DNA of 64,000 bases from Legionella nagasakiensis (GTDB lineage: Bacteria > Pseudomonadota > Gammaproteobacteria > Legionellales > Legionellaceae), in the NCBI RefSeq assembly GCF_900639915.1, contig NZ_CAAAID010000003.1:62001-126000 (forward strand), in the 5' to 3' direction. This document shows, one piece after another, positions 1 to 7,613 of the stretch (position 1 is the first letter of the stretch; each line of letters begins with the position of its first letter). Under the pieces are notes generated by a model. That model was given only the letters and a program-made list of their open reading frames with translations. It was not told where the DNA came from and did no database searches. The translations under genes were made by a program, and so were the position numbers.

Positions 1-2
1 TT

Positions 3-704
3 GCCTTGGATAAAATAAAGCTCGCCATTAAACCCATCGATGATCATCATGCACGTAGCAAATTGCTTTGCCTTGAGAATACAACGGCTGGCAAGGTACT
101 TCCGCTTGGTTATCTAAAAAGTGTGGCTCAGTTTTGTCAATCTCATGGACTAGTTATTCATTTAGATGGCGCAAGGGTTTTTAACGCTGCAATTAAGCTC
201 AACGTTGAATTGCAGGCTATTAGCCAATATTTTGACTCTATTTCCATCTGTTTATCAAAAGGATTAGGTGCACCTATTGGGTCTGTATTATGTGGAACAA
301 AAGACTTCATTAAAAAAGCGCGGCGTTGGCGAAAAGTTCTTGGCGGAGGTATGCGTCAAGCAGGTATCATTGCTGCAGCAGGTATTTATGCTTTGGAAAA
401 CAATATTGCACGTTTAAAACAGGATCACGATAATGCCATGTATCTTGCTGAAGGATTGGCTACGATTCATGCCATTGAAGTCGATAAAGATTCACTGCAA
501 ACAAATATTCTTTTTATCAAAACACCCAATCATTACACGGATTTACAAACGTATTTGTATCAACAAGGAATCCTTTTCCCCAAGCAACCTAATAAAATGG
601 ATTTAATCAGACTGGTCACACATCTTGATGTGACGCATGAAGATATTGATCGAGTCATTCAGATGATAAAAAACTTTTATTCTTCAACAATGTTTTGTTA
701 TTAG
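3..704 (+). CDS. ltaE: Low-specificity L-threonine aldolase, 5'-truncated by window edge
   Basis: PLP enzyme of the aspartate-aminotransferase fold that cleaves L-threonine/allo-threonine to glycine and acetaldehyde in the cytosol. The frame is open to the left edge, so the N-terminal third (roughly 100 residues of about 340) lies outside the window. Visible motifs are HLDGARVFNA, which contacts the cofactor, and LSKGLGAPIGS, whose lysine (about residue 85 counted from the TTG at position 6) should form the Schiff base. RRWRKVLGGGMRQAG follows, as is usual in the family. The protein ends normally, with a hairpin about 90 bp downstream. Family assignment is secure; the exact start cannot be seen. 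Confidence 0.9.
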   Translation, partial: ALDKIKLAIKPIDDHHARSKLLCLENTTAGKVLPLGYLKSVAQFCQSHGLVIHLDGARVFNAAIKLNVELQAISQYFDSISICLSKGLGAPIGSVLCGTKDFIKKARRWRKVLGGGMRQAGIIAAAGIYALENNIARLKQDHDNAMYLAEGLATIHAIEVDKDSLQTNILFIKTPNHYTDLQTYLYQQGILFPKQPNKMDLIRLVTHLDVTHEDIDRVIQMIKNFYSSTMFCY

Positions 705-790
705 AGGTTTTTTAACAAAATATACAACCTACAACCCTGACAATTCTTGTGTTAAAACACCTGGCATAAATATGGGCAACATTAAGATTA

Positions 791-818
791 AAGTCTGATT
801 ATTTTGATAATCAGACTT
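791..818. terminator. 11-bp perfect hairpin downstream of ltaE
   Basis: Arms AAGTCTGATTA and TAATCAGACTT pair perfectly around a 6-nt loop. It lies about 90 bp beyond the threonine aldolase stop. The sequence after it is T-rich but has no clean T-run, so this may be a weak or bidirectional terminator or an operator-like dyad. Confidence 0.45.
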
Positions 819-843
819 ATTGATTTCTGTTTTGTTTTCACAG

Positions 844-984
844 GAGATGTTTGGTGTAACGGCGATTTGCATTGCCATTATTTCTTTGCATGCTGAAGTT
901 ATCGCAAAATGGATCGGCTGGGTAACCTTGATATTTGGTATCACTTCTATGCTCAGTTACTTCAGCTATAAAAAAATAGTTAAT
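844..984 (+). pseudogene. Possible remnant of a small membrane protein
   Basis: A short frame encodes two hydrophobic stretches (roughly FGVTAICIAIISLHAEVIA and KWIGWVTLIFGITSMLSYF) followed by a basic end, SYKKIVNR. The frame then runs on to position 1119 in low-complexity sequence without membrane character. The second helix and its SMLSYF end loosely recall the last transmembrane hairpin of CDP-alcohol phosphatidyltransferases (PgsA family), but there is no catalytic motif in the window. CAGGAG directly abuts the ATG at 847, so spacing is wrong for a start. I read it as a decayed fragment; it could also be chance coding. Confidence 0.25.
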
Positions 985-1395
985 CGTCAAGACTGTTTTT
1001 TTAAATTTTCTCTGGTAAGATTTAATGCCAAGCAATGTAAAATAGCTTTGTATAAAGATGTGGATATCTTTTTTACTCAATCTGCAAATTGCTCCACAGC
1101 CAAACTCTCCACCCACTAAAAGCCCAGTAAATACAAGGCTTATCACCAGATTAAATCATCGCTCATTTTTAGATTTATCCACAAAATCTGTGGATAAATC
1201 TGTGAGCAGACCACTAAAAACCTGAAAAATAACTGCTTTTATTTCGTGACTAGAGATTATTCATTTGCTTCATAAATAACTTAAATGTATTTATGTACAA
1301 TATTTTTCTTAATAAATTAAAATTTATCAAATTAAGCAATATTTGTAAGATAGATATTATACTTATAGGAAAGTACAACAAAAAGGAAAAGCGTC
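985..1395. other. AT-rich intergenic stretch
   Basis: No convincing gene is seen on either strand. It contains the DnaA-box palindrome at 1171-1201 and, towards its right end, an AT-rich segment that probably carries the promoter of the LOG-family gene. The frames crossing it lack family signatures. Confidence 0.5.
1171..1201. repeat. Palindrome of two inverted DnaA boxes, copy 1
   Basis: Two perfect DnaA-box matches, TTATCCACA and its complement TGTGGATAA, face each other across AAATC (1175-1197). The dyad extends to 13 bp per arm (1171-1201) with a 5-nt centre. The same 23-bp core recurs at 8923-8945. It could bind DnaA or act as a hairpin; no replication genes are nearby. Confidence 0.75.
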
Positions 1396-1953
1396 ATGCC
1401 AGCAATAAAAACAATTGGTGTTTATTGTGGGGCCTCAAATTATGCAGATGCCCCTTATCAGGAAGTTGCGGCACGAACGGGCGAGCTGCTAGCCAAATCT
1501 GGTTTTAATATTGTCTATGGTGGGGTGCGTTTGGGTCTTATGGGCATTCTCGCAGATCATGCCTTAGCCAATGGAGGCTACGTCACAGGGATTATTCCAG
1601 CATTGCTCACAGAACTTGAAGGGGCCCATCCTGCTTTGTCAGATATTCAAATTGTTGATTCGATGCATACGCGCAAACTTAAAATGTCCGCGCTTGCAGA
1701 CGCTTTCATTATTTTACCAGGTGGATTTGGAACGTTAGATGAGCTATTTGAAATTCTGACTTGGCGCCAATTACGGTTGCACGACAAACCCATCATTATC
1801 ATCAATACAATAGGATATTGGGATCCACTTAAAGCCCTTGTGCACAATGTCATTGAAGAAAAATTTGCGGCACCAGGCCACGCAAATCTTGTAAGTTTTG
1901 TCTTGACCATTGATGAAGCCATTGATACTTTAACTGAAGTTTCAAAAATTTAA
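1396..1953 (+). CDS. LOG-family (TIGR00730) nucleotide 5'-monophosphate phosphoribohydrolase
   Basis: Rossmann-fold protein of the LOG (lonely guy) family, which hydrolyses N6-modified AMP or other nucleoside monophosphates to free base and ribose 5-phosphate. The signature PGGFGTLDE lies at residues 108-116 (glutamate 116 catalytic), with the partner arginine/lysine in HTRK (91-94). The usual YGGGxxGLMG nucleotide loop reads YGGVRLGLMG, one glycine changed to valine. The 185-residue length is normal. The ATG is preceded by AAAGGAAAAG at good spacing. It stands alone, converging with the membrane protein at 1993. Bacterial members are often annotated as lysine decarboxylases, which is wrong for this motif. 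Confidence 0.9.
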   Translation: MPAIKTIGVYCGASNYADAPYQEVAARTGELLAKSGFNIVYGGVRLGLMGILADHALANGGYVTGIIPALLTELEGAHPALSDIQIVDSMHTRKLKMSALADAFIILPGGFGTLDELFEILTWRQLRLHDKPIIIINTIGYWDPLKALVHNVIEEKFAAPGHANLVSFVLTIDEAIDTLTEVSKI

Positions 1954-1992
1954 TCCATTATTTGGGTAACATCCATTAGAATCTATGAAAAT

Positions 1993-3300
1993 TCAGTCTG
2001 TTTTTCTAGGGTAAATTCTTATTCTTAAAATTTTTGAAGGGATAGCTTTCTCTATCGTTGCATTAAATTCTGGGAACTCAATATGCTCTCCTTCTTTTGG
2101 CACATAGTTTAATCTGTGAAAAAACAATCCATTTAAAGTGTCGATATCATCTTCAACATCAATATCGTAATCAAGGGCTTGCTCTAAAGAATATATAGAA
2201 CAATTCCCTGATGCAGATAGACTTCCATCATCCTCTAATATCCAATCAACTTTGGTACGATGAAATTCATCTTTAATTCGACCAATGAGCACCTGAAGTA
2301 AATTATCTAAAGTAATAAATCCTAAAATGGTTTCTTGTCTGCTGTAAACAAGGGCAAAATGAGGCATCCCCTCACGAAATTTACGTAATAAATCCAATGC
2401 AGGTACACGATATGAAACTTTCAGTACCGGTCTAAGTAGTGATCGCAATTCTTTTATTTCACCTTGTTGATAAAGGGTGGGAAGAATATCTTTTACATGA
2501 ATAATACCAATAATATCTTTTTTATCAGGATCATAAACTGGATAACGACTATAGCGATGCCCTATAATGATATCCATGATTTGACCAATAGGCTCATTTA
2601 TATTGAGCATGATCATTTCCTCACTAAATCGCATAACCTCGGTAACTTTAAGTTCGGCTAAATCCAGCGTATGTTCAATGATTTCGACTTCCTCTTTGGT
2701 AAGTTCGCCATGCAAATGGCTTGCGCCTAAGAGTAATTTAATTTCTTCTGTTGAGTAAAAATGTTCTCCTTTCTCGATTACATTTAAACCAAACATTTTC
2801 AACAAAAAATTTGAGCAATTATTTAACATCCAAATTGCAGGATACATAAGCCAATAAAAACCATAGAGTGGTAAGGCAGTCCATATGGATACCTTTTCAG
2901 ATTGACGAATAGCGAGAGATTTTGGCATTAATTCTCCGACTACAATATGAAGGAAAGAAATAAAAGAAAACGCAACAAAAAAAGCAATGATGGTTGTTAA
3001 TTGTGGTGAAGTAATTCCAACAAAAATTAAAAGTGGTTCCATAAGATGAGCAAAAGCGGGCTCACCTATCCACCCTAACCCAAGAGAAGCAAAAGTTATA
3101 CCAAGTTGACATGCCGATAAATACGCATCAAGATGATGATGCACATGAAATAAAATTTTTCCGCGTAAACCATAAATGTCTTTAATGGTTTCTACGCGAG
3201 TCGCTCGAATCTTTACCATACCAAATTCAGCAGCCACAAAAAAAGCATTCAATAAAACTAAAAGAAAAGCCAAGGTAATTAATACAAGATTAGTCAACAC
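1993..3300 (-). CDS. CorC/HlyC-type membrane protein (DUF21-CBS-transporter-associated domain)
   Basis: Inner-membrane protein of the CNNM/CorC (UPF0053, 'hemolysin') family, linked in other species to Mg2+/Co2+ efflux. About residues 1-195 form the DUF21 membrane domain with four hydrophobic helices, starting with MLTNLVLITLAFLLVLLNAF. Residues about 205-330 hold a CBS pair (EVMRFSEEMIMLNINEP; HRYSRYPVYD; ILGFITLDNLL), and the last 90 residues are the CorC_HlyC domain. The length of 435 is typical. No operon partner is evident: the beta-lactamase downstream is separated and the gene converges with the LOG gene. The transport role is inferred from family only. Confidence 0.9.
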   Translation of the reverse strand: MLTNLVLITLAFLLVLLNAFFVAAEFGMVKIRATRVETIKDIYGLRGKILFHVHHHLDAYLSACQLGITFASLGLGWIGEPAFAHLMEPLLIFVGITSPQLTTIIAFFVAFSFISFLHIVVGELMPKSLAIRQSEKVSIWTALPLYGFYWLMYPAIWMLNNCSNFLLKMFGLNVIEKGEHFYSTEEIKLLLGASHLHGELTKEEVEIIEHTLDLAELKVTEVMRFSEEMIMLNINEPIGQIMDIIIGHRYSRYPVYDPDKKDIIGIIHVKDILPTLYQQGEIKELRSLLRPVLKVSYRVPALDLLRKFREGMPHFALVYSRQETILGFITLDNLLQVLIGRIKDEFHRTKVDWILEDDGSLSASGNCSIYSLEQALDYDIDVEDDIDTLNGLFFHRLNYVPKEGEHIEFPEFNATIEKAIPSKILRIRIYPRKTD

Positions 3301-3374
3301 GATATATCCTTATATTGTTGCAGATCACAATAACCCTTGTTAAAAGGAGGCATAGTTCTAGTTTATACTCGAAA

Positions 3375-4223
3375 CTATCTAGCAAAATAATCATTCAATA
3401 ATTTCATAGTGATTGGTTTTAATAGTTGACTACCAAAAGATTGAGCACTGGACTTTGGCGCAGATTTATCGGTCAGATTACTTACAAAAATATATTGTTG
3501 AGCCCCCTGTTCTATGAAACCTATAAACCAGCCATCGCGTAATACACTTGGATTTACTTCCCTTTCATTATGTCCATGGCGCCCGGAGCCAGTTTTGCCA
3601 TAATAATCAGCGCCATTATCAAGTTTTCCAAGATATAAGTTTGTTTTGGTATATTCTATGGCTGCATTCCTCACTGGTAACTCATAACTTAACATGGCTT
3701 TTAAGAAATTAAGCTGCTCTAGGGCCGATATTTTTAAGCTACTCGATAACCAGGCATACCTTAGTCCATTATGTTTACCAGGATCCCCACTAAAATCCTG
3801 GTTGCCATAATCAAAACCGGCCAAATAATGCTTAATGCATGCATAACCTAATTGTGGAGTGATTTGTTGTGACACCCAAACAACGGAATATTTAAGCCAG
3901 CTTTCGGGCGTTTGATCCTGCTCATGTTCTGGTAAAACCCCCTCTTCTCCTTGCCATTTAAACAGAGTATTTTGCTTGATGATGCCCTGATTAAACGCCA
4001 TCAGCGATAAAGGAATTTTAAACGTAGAATCTGGGGCAATGCGCTCGCTACAGCGATGATTTGGATTATACTGACTAACGATCTTATGATCGTTCATACT
4101 ATAAAGAATGAAACAGGCATCATAATTTTTAAATAACCGCGAATAATCTTGTGATGTGATCGTATGAGCAGGGGTATTGATACTTATAGTAATAGATAAA
4201 ACAAGGGCGAGTAATTTATGCAT
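3375..4223 (-). CDS. blaOXA: Class D beta-lactamase, OXA-29-like
   Basis: Periplasmic serine beta-lactamase with an N-terminal signal peptide (cleavage probably after residue 19-20). All class D motifs are present: S66-T-F-K69 (nucleophile and carboxylatable lysine), S113-V-V115, Y139-G-N141 and K210-T-G212, followed by WFIGF. Length 282 fits. The STFK, YGN and KTG contexts resemble the OXA-29/LoxA enzymes reported from Legionella, so it is probably an intrinsic chromosomal gene rather than an acquired one; no integron or IS sequence flanks it. Its ATG overlaps the end of the upstream cyclotransferase-like gene by 8 bp, so the two are probably cotranscribed. Substrate range cannot be judged here. 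Confidence 0.93.
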   Translation of the reverse strand: MHKLLALVLSITISINTPAHTITSQDYSRLFKNYDACFILYSMNDHKIVSQYNPNHRCSERIAPDSTFKIPLSLMAFNQGIIKQNTLFKWQGEEGVLPEHEQDQTPESWLKYSVVWVSQQITPQLGYACIKHYLAGFDYGNQDFSGDPGKHNGLRYAWLSSSLKISALEQLNFLKAMLSYELPVRNAAIEYTKTNLYLGKLDNGADYYGKTGSGRHGHNEREVNPSVLRDGWFIGFIEQGAQQYIFVSNLTDKSAPKSSAQSFGSQLLKPITMKLLNDYFAR

Positions 4224-4581
4224 TTATACTCTCTTCTTGCCTCGCATCCACGTAAACCCAAGCCTTAATTCCTGATGCCAACTGCACTTGAATGCGCTTA
4301 TAATCTTTGACCTCATAAGAATCTGCTTGATCTAATTCATTTAAACTTATGTCAAATACCATGCCACAGACTTCATCAGACAATAACCCTGTATAAAAAA
4401 TAATGGGATGCACTTTTTCTCTGCTTGCAGCAATCACATTCGTATCAGTAATTTCAACGGTGGACAACTTAAATCCTGGTAAATGGTCCACTTGGCCTGC
4501 CAATTTACGTCCAAAATTAGCGAACTGGACGGCCTCATACTGCAGTGTGCCATAAGAAAATAATTTTTCAGTATGATTCAT
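4216..4581 (-). CDS. Gamma-glutamylcyclotransferase (AIG2-like) family protein
   Basis: Small cytosolic protein of the GGCT/AIG2 fold, whose members release 5-oxoproline from gamma-glutamyl-amine or gamma-glutamyl-amino acid substrates. The glycine loop YGTLQ is at residues 10-14, and the expected catalytic glutamate is E90 in the context DSYEVKDYKR. Length 121 is usual for bacterial members. It is the first gene of a two-gene unit, and its stop overlaps the start of the beta-lactamase by 8 bp. I see no functional reason for the pairing. The actual substrate is unknown. Confidence 0.85.
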   Translation of the reverse strand: MNHTEKLFSYGTLQYEAVQFANFGRKLAGQVDHLPGFKLSTVEITDTNVIAASREKVHPIIFYTGLLSDEVCGMVFDISLNELDQADSYEVKDYKRIQVQLASGIKAWVYVDARQEESINA

Positions 4582-4656
4582 AAATTACCTGTATATATTA
4601 AAGTTTGCAAACAGTGTCAGCCCATAAGGAATATGCAGTTACATGACGGGCAAGAA

Positions 4657-5244
4657 CTAAGAATTTACTATCAATGTTTTGTTCAGTAAATCAGCTTTTA
4701 ATTGCTGATATAATGCCAAGAAAGTTTTACTGAAGACAAAACGTGGGTATTTTACTTTTTCCAGATCGGTCATCGTAATATCAAACGGAATATAAGACTG
4801 CTGTGATCGAAGGCGCTGAAAGATAGGGCAAATTGCATCAGCAGCTTTCGCAATTTTTGCTTCAAGACTTTCACCTTGCTCAAATTCATGCCATAACTCA
4901 CGCAATTGTTGCCCAAATGGCGGATATATATCGGCAAGCTTTTGCAATGCTTCCGCTTCAATTTTTTCTTTTTCTTGCCGTGCTTTCGTATCAAAAGCAA
5001 TGACATCGCCGGCGTAAATTTCCACAACATCATGAATCAGTGACAGTTTAATGGCCTTTAATTCATGTATGTTGGTAAACTCTTTTTTAAGTTCATCCAT
5101 CAGAAGCATCGTGATCATACTGACCGACCACGAATGCTCAGCGGTGCTTTCTTTTCTATCGGGATGAGTCGTTGTATTCCGAAAAACAAGTTTAAGCTTG
5201 TTTAACTCTAAAATAAGTTGGTATATCTCTTGGATAGGTTGCAT
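4657..5244 (-). CDS. HD-domain phosphohydrolase, YfbR-like
   Basis: Metal-dependent HD-superfamily protein of the type that includes the 5'-deoxynucleotidase YfbR. Metal ligands are visible as H37 (in TAEHSWSVSM), H71-D72 (in LSLIHDVVEIYAGD) and probably D136 (KAADAICP). Length 195 matches YfbR-like proteins. The start ATG at 5244 opens MQPIQEIYQLI. It is monocistronic or weakly linked to the genes to its left, with a 75-bp gap. Nucleotide specificity is inferred only; general HD hydrolase is the safe call. Confidence 0.85.
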   Translation of the reverse strand: MQPIQEIYQLILELNKLKLVFRNTTTHPDRKESTAEHSWSVSMITMLLMDELKKEFTNIHELKAIKLSLIHDVVEIYAGDVIAFDTKARQEKEKIEAEALQKLADIYPPFGQQLRELWHEFEQGESLEAKIAKAADAICPIFQRLRSQQSYIPFDITMTDLEKVKYPRFVFSKTFLALYQQLKADLLNKTLIVNS

Positions 5245-5297
5245 ATATCATAAGCCAATAAACAAATGCTCCTATCATACCTCATTCTCTGTCTGCA

Positions 5298-7310
5298 TCA
5301 AAAAGTTGGTCTATTATCATGATTAAGAGATTCTGGCTCTTTTCTTTTTGTTTCAGAACGCCTTGTTCTGGATAATACCTCGAAATTCGGTACTGGTATT
5401 TCGGTTTCTTGCTGAGCTTGGCGTAGCGTTTTTAAAGCACTGGTTGCTTTATGCCTATCCCCCTCTACCAGGGTTAGTGATATTTTTGCGGTGGTTGCCC
5501 CATGCTTATCACGTAACTCTTCAGGTGAAGATGAGCATTTCATGATGGATGCTATAGCATTTTTAATTCTATTAAATCCATCCGCTATGTAATGTGCACA
5601 TGTCCAAAACCATTGACTTAATTTATTAATAAGATTGGACCAAATTCGTTGAGTGTCGCTCGGTGGGAAAATGACTTGAGATTCGAAATCCGGGATAGTT
5701 GCACGTTCAGTTGGAGTAAGCGTCTGATATGCGTTGGTTACAAAAGCACGTATTTTCCCCTGCAAAGACTTTTTACTATAAAGCCTGGCATAGTCAAATG
5801 CATTTAAACCATACGCTGTTTTCTCAAATGCTTTTGTCACCAGTTCTTTTGGGCGTTTGGCCAATTGCGATAACACCCATTCAACCATCTCCTCTTTACC
5901 ATGACGAATCGCCAAATGCAATGCATTAAATCCAGCGCTATCTTTGAAAAACAATCGTTCTGGTTCTTTAGCCACCGCTTGCACATTGTGTTTGTGGCCA
6001 CTGTAGAATGCATTTTTTAATAAAGTCAGCCAGATTTTTGCACTATAATTAAATGACTCTTGCTCCAGCTTTTCCAATAATATAAGTGCCGCATTCCCTT
6101 TTGCATCCATGGCAGCGTCTAAAGCAACTAGAAATTCATAACGTCTAACGGCATTTTTATCCAGATGGCTGACTATTTCATAAACAAGATCATCTCTATC
6201 GGCATTCACTGCTTTTTCTAAGGCTTTGAGCAGTTGGCTTTGGCGTAGTTCATCAGTGTTCGTATCATCACTTAAACTCACAGGAAGAAAATATTGCAAA
6301 CAAGTGAGATTAGCATTTTGATATAATAAATATTCAAAAAGCGGATTGTTAATGAGCGCTCTTAGCTCCTCTGGGGTAAACCTGCTTAACTGTGAAATAA
6401 TCACATCCTCGTCATTCGTTTGGATGGCCTGAATGAGGCGCTCCATACGCTCGTCCCCAAACTCTTCTGGCGGTGGGATCTTATCTGCATTTATTCTGGC
6501 GCACTCTAATAATGAGTTTCCTTCCCCATCCTTAATTAAAAAATGCAGTGATTGCACAGGCATCGTTGTGTCTAACTCAGCCAATGACTCACTTAATTCG
6601 GCATGTTCTTCACCAATCACCTGAATGCCTGCTATTAAAAATCCTTGAGATTTATAAAAATCTGCGACTTCGAATAACTTGTCAGTTAATTCATCCACGG
6701 AAAGTCCAGATAATTGCCCCGTAGGGTTATCCGCACTCAATAAATTCAAATCAAAGAGAGTCCAAGTACCACGGTCTTGATCATAACGAAAGCCAACGCC
6801 ATGGCCATTCGCATTTAACATAAGCGGATATGGTTTATCTGACTTTTGAGTGCTTGCCAAAATCGATGTTAACCGAATTAAATAACTGCATAGCTCTGCT
6901 GGAGAAAACGCTCGAGTTAAACCATGAATTCTAGTCACAGCCGGATTTCGTTCGCCGCTAAAATCAGAAAAAAGTTTCAGCTTGGCGGCTATGTCCATTT
7001 GCCTTATTGCAGCTTCCCCAACCAGACTAACGTCGGAATGAGACGTTAGAAGTATCTTCTGCATTTGAAAAAATGCTTCTATCTCAGTCAGTTGATATTC
7101 TTCCTTGGTGATTGGCAGACCATTTTTTACTTTGGCACGTACCGCAGCAATGCTTTCAACCAGCGCCTTAGGTGAATCAAGATAGGTGCCTAAGGTAATG
7201 AGTCGCGCTTCAAAAGAAGGCAAATCACGAGCAAACATGGCATTCATCCACATCCCCACTCCACCGTAACAAAGCCCATGGGGATCAGACATTGAAAACA
7301 TTTCGGCCAT
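5298..7310 (-). CDS. Candidate effector: papain/C58-like cysteine protease domain with ankyrin repeats
   Basis: The N-terminal region carries a plausible catalytic triad: Cys14 in HGLCYGGVGMW, His170 in NANGHGVGFRY and Asp187 in TLFDLN. The His-Asp spacing of 17 resembles YopT-type C58 peptidases. One clear ankyrin repeat (FNALHLAIRHGKEEMVEWVL, about 457-486) and a weaker second one (497-521) follow in the C-terminal half. There is no signal peptide, and the tail is charged. Known Legionella effectors such as AnkH combine ankyrin repeats with a cysteine-protease-like domain, so a Dot/Icm substrate is likely but unproven. The frame is open upstream to a GTG at 7442, but a TATAAT-like box at 7365-7370 and AGGTAAG before the ATG at 7310 favour a later start; 7352 is an alternative. 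Confidence 0.75.
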   Translation of the reverse strand: MAEMFSMSDPHGLCYGGVGMWMNAMFARDLPSFEARLITLGTYLDSPKALVESIAAVRAKVKNGLPITKEEYQLTEIEAFFQMQKILLTSHSDVSLVGEAAIRQMDIAAKLKLFSDFSGERNPAVTRIHGLTRAFSPAELCSYLIRLTSILASTQKSDKPYPLMLNANGHGVGFRYDQDRGTWTLFDLNLLSADNPTGQLSGLSVDELTDKLFEVADFYKSQGFLIAGIQVIGEEHAELSESLAELDTTMPVQSLHFLIKDGEGNSLLECARINADKIPPPEEFGDERMERLIQAIQTNDEDVIISQLSRFTPEELRALINNPLFEYLLYQNANLTCLQYFLPVSLSDDTNTDELRQSQLLKALEKAVNADRDDLVYEIVSHLDKNAVRRYEFLVALDAAMDAKGNAALILLEKLEQESFNYSAKIWLTLLKNAFYSGHKHNVQAVAKEPERLFFKDSAGFNALHLAIRHGKEEMVEWVLSQLAKRPKELVTKAFEKTAYGLNAFDYARLYSKKSLQGKIRAFVTNAYQTLTPTERATIPDFESQVIFPPSDTQRIWSNLINKLSQWFWTCAHYIADGFNRIKNAIASIMKCSSSPEELRDKHGATTAKISLTLVEGDRHKATSALKTLRQAQQETEIPVPNFEVLSRTRRSETKRKEPESLNHDNRPTF

Positions 7311-7613
7311 CTTACCTAAGATGCTATGAGAAAACATCACTATACTCAGCATAATTGTTTGTATATTATACACAAAATTGATAGTTTTATGAAAATTCAA
7401 TGACCTTAGTCGCTGTCGCAAAATAGGCGATTTCCGTATCACGTTGAAATTTTTAAAGATTTGTTATAAAACTCATGGCTAAATATCTTTATAAGATTCA
7501 ATGCATTTTGCCTGTGGTATTCGTTTTGTTAAAGCAAATAAATTTTAAAATTAGCACACTATTCGTTCATTGTGATACAATTTTAATATATAACGCTACT
7601 TCGCGGGATTAAT
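7311..7613. other. Divergent intergenic region between two effector candidates
   Basis: AT-rich. It holds a -10-like TATAAT on the minus strand (7365-7370) for the leftward gene and AT-rich sequence with TTTTAATATATAAC at 7581-7594 before the rightward gene. If the leftward gene starts at 7442, part of this is coding. No other gene is seen. Confidence 0.4.

Noticed and set aside
838-1146. Minus-strand frame of about 100 residues in the early gap
   Set aside because: No domain pattern, and it is antisense to the possible remnant; likely chance.
7581-7594. Possible PmrA-type box (TTTAATAT) before an effector candidate
   Set aside because: Only a partial match in AT-rich DNA; not distinguishable from background.
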